Shown here in pieces: positions 60,901 to 64,000 of a stretch of DNA of 64,000 bases; position 1 is the first letter of the stretch; each line of letters starts with the position of its first letter. Source of the stretch: Cliona cf. orientalis (Eukaryota; Porifera; Demospongiae; Clionaida; Clionaidae); assembly GCA_963930775.1 (NCBI GenBank), contig OZ005707.1, positions 5,580,001 through 5,644,000 of the forward strand, given 5' to 3'. Below the pieces are notes generated by a model. The model saw only the letters and a program-made list of their open reading frames with translations. It ran no database searches and had not been told where the DNA came from. The position numbers and the translations under genes are program-made.

Positions 60901-62888
60901 CAAAACAACCACAGTCCCATACTAACCTCCACCTCAGCTACTGGCACTGGTAGCAGACATACGGGGCTTGCTTCTCCAGAGGTTCGATTTAGCTCGCAGC
61001 TAAGTATCACGATGGAAGACAGTACTTCAGACTACTCCAGCGATAGAGTGACCTACCAGAGTAGTAATCTGAGCTCTCCTTCACAGAGAAGCAGCCTATG
61101 CTCCTCCACGGCCAATATGGAAGGGGATGCCCCTGGATTTCGTCATCATTATTACCACACGCACTCGAGGAATTTGTCCGAAACTCCTTCGCTGCCGCCT
61201 TTTTATAGTTCGAGCACGTCGTCCGCCTATCATTCTAGAAATAGCTCGATGGGTTCACAGATGAGCAGCTGCTGTTTCGAGTCGGACAGCCTACTCAACG
61301 AAATGGACCCCACCCTCGCTGCGGCTGCTCGCACGGGAAGCTACAATGATCTAAAGCATCCAATGAGAATGCAGGATTTGCGATTCAGCCGACTCGGTGA
61401 CTCCTCCCCCAGCTCCTATAGCAGTGACTTGAGTTTACATCATCACATGAATAAACCAATTGGAGTGGCCGATTCGCTCTTGGGACTTTCCCCTCCAAAT
61501 CTCGAAGACACGCTGAGAAGTCTTCCCGTCGAGAGCTTGGAGGAGAGAAAGCAGATGGCCACGATGAAGAGTTCAGAGTGGATCAAGAGGCAGATGTCCA
61601 TGCACAGGGACTCCATTGTGCAGGTCAAGATAAGCTCCAAGCATAAACATGTCGTACACTTCAATGTGAAGGCGGGGGATATCATCATATGGGAGTTTGC
61701 CACCAAGAAAAAGGACATTGGATTTGGTAAGTGTGCACGAGGTTTGTGGACCAAGTTGAATGTTTCCACTTGGAATGGTTACAGCATCATACATGTACAT
61801 ATACATGTACATATAATGACATTGTACCAAGTGCTGTCAGTGTTATGTATTACACATGACATACAATTACATGTTGTGCATTTGCTGCTGCAGGTGTACA
61901 GTTTGAAGCTACTGAGGTGGCCACTGAGGAATCAGAAGACTCTGAGGTGGGTAGGCGGGGCTAGTGGGAGGAGTCTGGATAGAATGTGTTATACCATGTG
62001 ATCACTGTACCTCTATAATATACCGTATTTCTTCTAAAAATGCGGCCCTTCTAATTATTCGGCACCCTTTACCGAATGATTGAAAATAGTCTCTAATTTT
62101 CGGCAAAGGTCGTCAGGCGTATATGCTATAAACGGGAATAGAATGCGCACGCAGACAGAATGTTGAATATTAACCTCTAAAAATTCGGCGAAGCTAAAGC
62201 AATACTATTATTTTCATGCCGAATTTTTAGAAGAAATACGGTAGTGCAGTAAGGCCACTCCAAATAAATTTCCTGTTTCCCGTCCACCGCCCGCATCCTT
62301 TTCTGGCATGTCACAAAATTTTCCATTATTAGTACTTTTGTATGTATGCAATATCCGCATTTACTTTTGTACACGTAGTGTTCTTGCCTCAAGTGAGTGA
62401 TAATTAATTAGTTTAAGTGTTTCCTGTAGGCCTTGCTACTATGTAAATAATAGGATTTACCGCCCGCCCGCATACTACATTAGTTGTTTCCAGGACGGGA
62501 AACAGGAAATTTATTTGGAGTGGCCTAAATAATGATGACATTTCTCCTATTTTCCTCCCTTGTAGCCTCCGGAGAAGGAAGTGACGGCCATCCTGCCATT
62601 GTTTCGAGTCAATGCCTATACCCGTCCGACTGTGGGGACCCATACTGCCACTCACGATGGAGTCTATGAGATCATCTTTGATAATGCCTACTCTAGGTAT
62701 AATATACATGTAAAGTATCTATCTTGTTGGCTATAATATGATTGTTGAGTCGGCTGTCATGAGCATCTATTAATATTATTCAATGTCATGCTTGTGTTTT
62801 GTACTCTTGCAGATTTTTTGCTAAAGAGCTCTACTACAGAATAACGACACAGCCTTCAGAACCAAATGCTAACTACCTAGAACAATAG
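53964..62888 (+). CDS. GOLD-domain protein with long Ser/Pro-rich N-terminal part, 632 aa
   Basis: Exons: 53964-54442, 60112-60214, 60670-61726, 61894-61946, 62566-62696, 62813-62888. They total 1,899 nt in frame and end in TAG; AATAAA lies at 62,906-62,911. The C-terminal ~130 residues form a GOLD domain. Visible features are VHFNVKAGDIIIWEFATKKK, then DIGFGVQFE, then an acidic insert (EESEDSE), LPLFRVNAY, DGVYEIIFDNAYS and LYYRI. This beta-sandwich occurs in Golgi/membrane-trafficking proteins such as ACBD3, FYCO1, TMED8 and SEC14-like proteins. No signal peptide or transmembrane segment is visible, so a p24-type cargo receptor is unlikely. The N-terminal 500 residues are low-complexity (Ser, Pro, His) with no domain I recognise. 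The start follows a short leader; the TTG two codons upstream is not a likely start. Exons inside the 5.7-kb first intron could have been missed. Unrelated to the kinase array. Confidence 0.78.
55730..55963. mobile_element. 234-bp TA-flanked MITE with an internal tandem duplication
   Basis: Ends CAGTGGAA and TTCCACTG with TA on both sides. Inside, a ~75-bp segment containing CACAGTCCCAGCTATGCATG is repeated in direct orientation. No coding capacity. Confidence 0.6.
57811..57898. repeat. (CT)n microsatellite, ~88 bp
   Basis: Uninterrupted CT dinucleotide run in the first intron of the GOLD gene. Long Ser-Leu frames over it are artefacts of the repeat. Confidence 0.95.
62023..62241. mobile_element. 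219-bp TA-flanked palindromic MITE
   Basis: Ends CCGTATTTCTTCTAAAAAT and ATTTTTAGAAGAAATACGG are perfect reverse complements of 19 bp, with TA on each side. It lies in the intron that splits the GOLD domain coding sequence. Confidence 0.85.
62253..62525. mobile_element. 273-bp PIF/Harbinger-like MITE
   Basis: Near-perfect ~33-bp inverted termini beginning GGCCACTCCAAATAAATTTC, flanked by the 3-bp direct repeat TAA. TWA target duplications are characteristic of PIF/Harbinger elements. It sits about ten bases from the neighbouring TA-flanked MITE in the same intron. Confidence 0.8.
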
Positions 62889-62965
62889 CAGTAGTATGAT
62901 TCTATAATAAATGTATTCAGTATCGTATAATATAATCCCATATCCAAATTTTTATACCTCTCTTG

Positions 62966-63163
<198 letters not shown>

Positions 63164-63378
63164 GGTTGATGATAGCTTATGATATAAAACACTATAAAAG
63201 TGTACAGTTCATAAAGCTGACATCTAAAACCATTTAGACTCTAGTTGTAACAAATTCTGTCATTTGATTGGTTGGAATCAAGTATCTAAGTCACTTAGTA
63301 AGCCTACAACTTAGAAAGCTTACAACTTAGAAACCCAGTTTTTGATACCTAGGGCAACAACTTGCATCATGTTACTTA

Positions 63379-63633
63379 GGCCACTTCAACTTAATACTCT
63401 GTTTCTCGGGCCCGACCGACCCTACTTTCAGAGAAAACTTTTGTTAGTTTTGAGGTCAGAGGTCGGGTTTAATTGCGTTCTGAGCATGCGCAATAGACTT
63501 TTGGAGATAAAACTCGATTATTGACCTAGGACACGCCCAGTTAATTGAATTTATTTTCATTTACAAGCCGGCCTACCGACCCTATCCTGAGGAGAGGCCA
63601 GCCCGAGAAACAGAATATTAAATTGAAGTGGCC
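63379..63633. mobile_element. 255-bp PIF/Harbinger-like MITE
   Basis: ~35-bp inverted termini beginning GGCCACTTCAACTTAATACT and ending AATTGAAGTGGCC, flanked by TTA direct repeats. The GGCCACT start is shared with the element at 62,253-62,525, though the interiors differ. It is nested in a diverged inverted repeat (ATTTAGACTCTAG at 63,233 and its complement at 63,648). Confidence 0.8.
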
Positions 63634-63658
63634 TTAGCAACCTCATGCTAGAGTCTAA

Positions 63659-63812
63659 ATAAGTTAGATACTTCAGCCAATGGGATCTACAGTCTTTAGA
63701 ATACTTCAGACACTTATAAAACCCTCAGGCTTCACCTTCGGGATTTTATATCAGTGTCTTCAGTATTCTAAATCCTGTAGATCCCTTGGCTTCAGTGTCT
63801 AACTTATATATT
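63659..63812. repeat. Imperfect palindrome of ~150 bp
   Basis: Sequence around GGGATCTACAG..TTTAGAATACTTCAG folds back on CTTCAGTATTCTAAATCCTG..TAGATCCC, centred near 63,736. Resembles a full-length hairpin MITE. No clear target duplication was found. Confidence 0.55.
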
Positions 63813-64000
63813 TACCGCTGAGGGAAATACACTGCGGGCAGAAATCAAGGGGGGATGAGAAACAATGATTTGATGGCCTAATATTAAAATTAATACGTGT
63901 TTGCTGTTCCAGTATCCTATAGCTACGGGGTGAAGCTCTTGAATGCCAGGCTTGTGCAGGACCTAGCTCGATCCGTGTGTTGATCTCAGGGTCAAGGCAT
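63813..64000. other. Window end, no feature recognised
   Basis: Unique sequence without an open frame, inverted repeat or RNA-like structure that I can support. Confidence 0.4.

Overview
The window is eukaryotic and almost certainly from a non-bilaterian animal, most likely a demosponge. That assignment rests on spliced genes with mostly short GT-AG introns, metazoan domain types (tyrosine kinase, PH, NACHT, Death, Roc-COR, GOLD), an AT-rich background and dense small inverted-repeat transposons. No species was identified. All genes I can support lie on the + strand.

Positions 1-53,009 hold a tandem array of eight related transcription units. Six (units 0, 1, 2, 3, 5 and 7) share a 13-exon plan: an N-terminal kinase domain with a DLG motif in place of DFG, a PH domain, a long Pro/Tyr-rich linker, and a C-terminal tyrosine kinase with HRDLAARN and DFG. 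Unit 0 (1-2,141) is cut by the window edge. Units 3 (19,220-23,534) and 7 (48,845-53,009) are open across all exons, predicting 1,119 and 1,064 aa. Unit 1 (3,162-8,737) has a stop codon in its PH exon. Unit 2 (9,141-18,603) has a stop at codon 27, has lost the upstream region present at unit 1, and carries a 4.7-kb intron packed with mobile elements. Unit 5 (33,581-38,136) is broken by a 402-bp transposon in exon 1 plus two lesions in the last exon.

Units 4 (23,853-31,505) and 6 (38,489-46,867) are the most notable content. A single 4.25-kb exon encodes NACHT, LRR, Roc-like GTPase and COR regions. It splices in frame to a two-exon Death domain and then to the same kinase and PH exons as the rest of the array. 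The predicted proteins are about 2,304 and 2,295 aa. They lack the C-terminal tyrosine kinase, but a decayed remnant of it lies directly downstream of each. The arrangement combines the parts of an NLR sensor, a ROCO/LRRK-type GTPase, a death-fold adaptor and a kinase in one polypeptide. Units 4+5 and 6+7 are the two halves of a ~14.7-kb tandem duplication whose junction maps to 38 bp in the last tyrosine-kinase exon.

A plausible, untested reading is an innate-immune or cell-surveillance signalling locus. The NLR-kinase fusions would sense, and the neighbouring dual-kinase/PH proteins would be membrane-recruited tyrosine-phosphorylated scaffolds. Recurrent YxN-type and PPxPPR-type motifs in the linkers fit adaptor recruitment.

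Positions 53,010-64,000 are a different landscape: a 702-bp TA-flanked element, then a six-exon gene (53,964-62,888) for a 632-aa protein with a C-terminal GOLD domain, long CT microsatellites and several MITEs. No tRNA, rRNA, CRISPR or retrovirus-like element was recognised.
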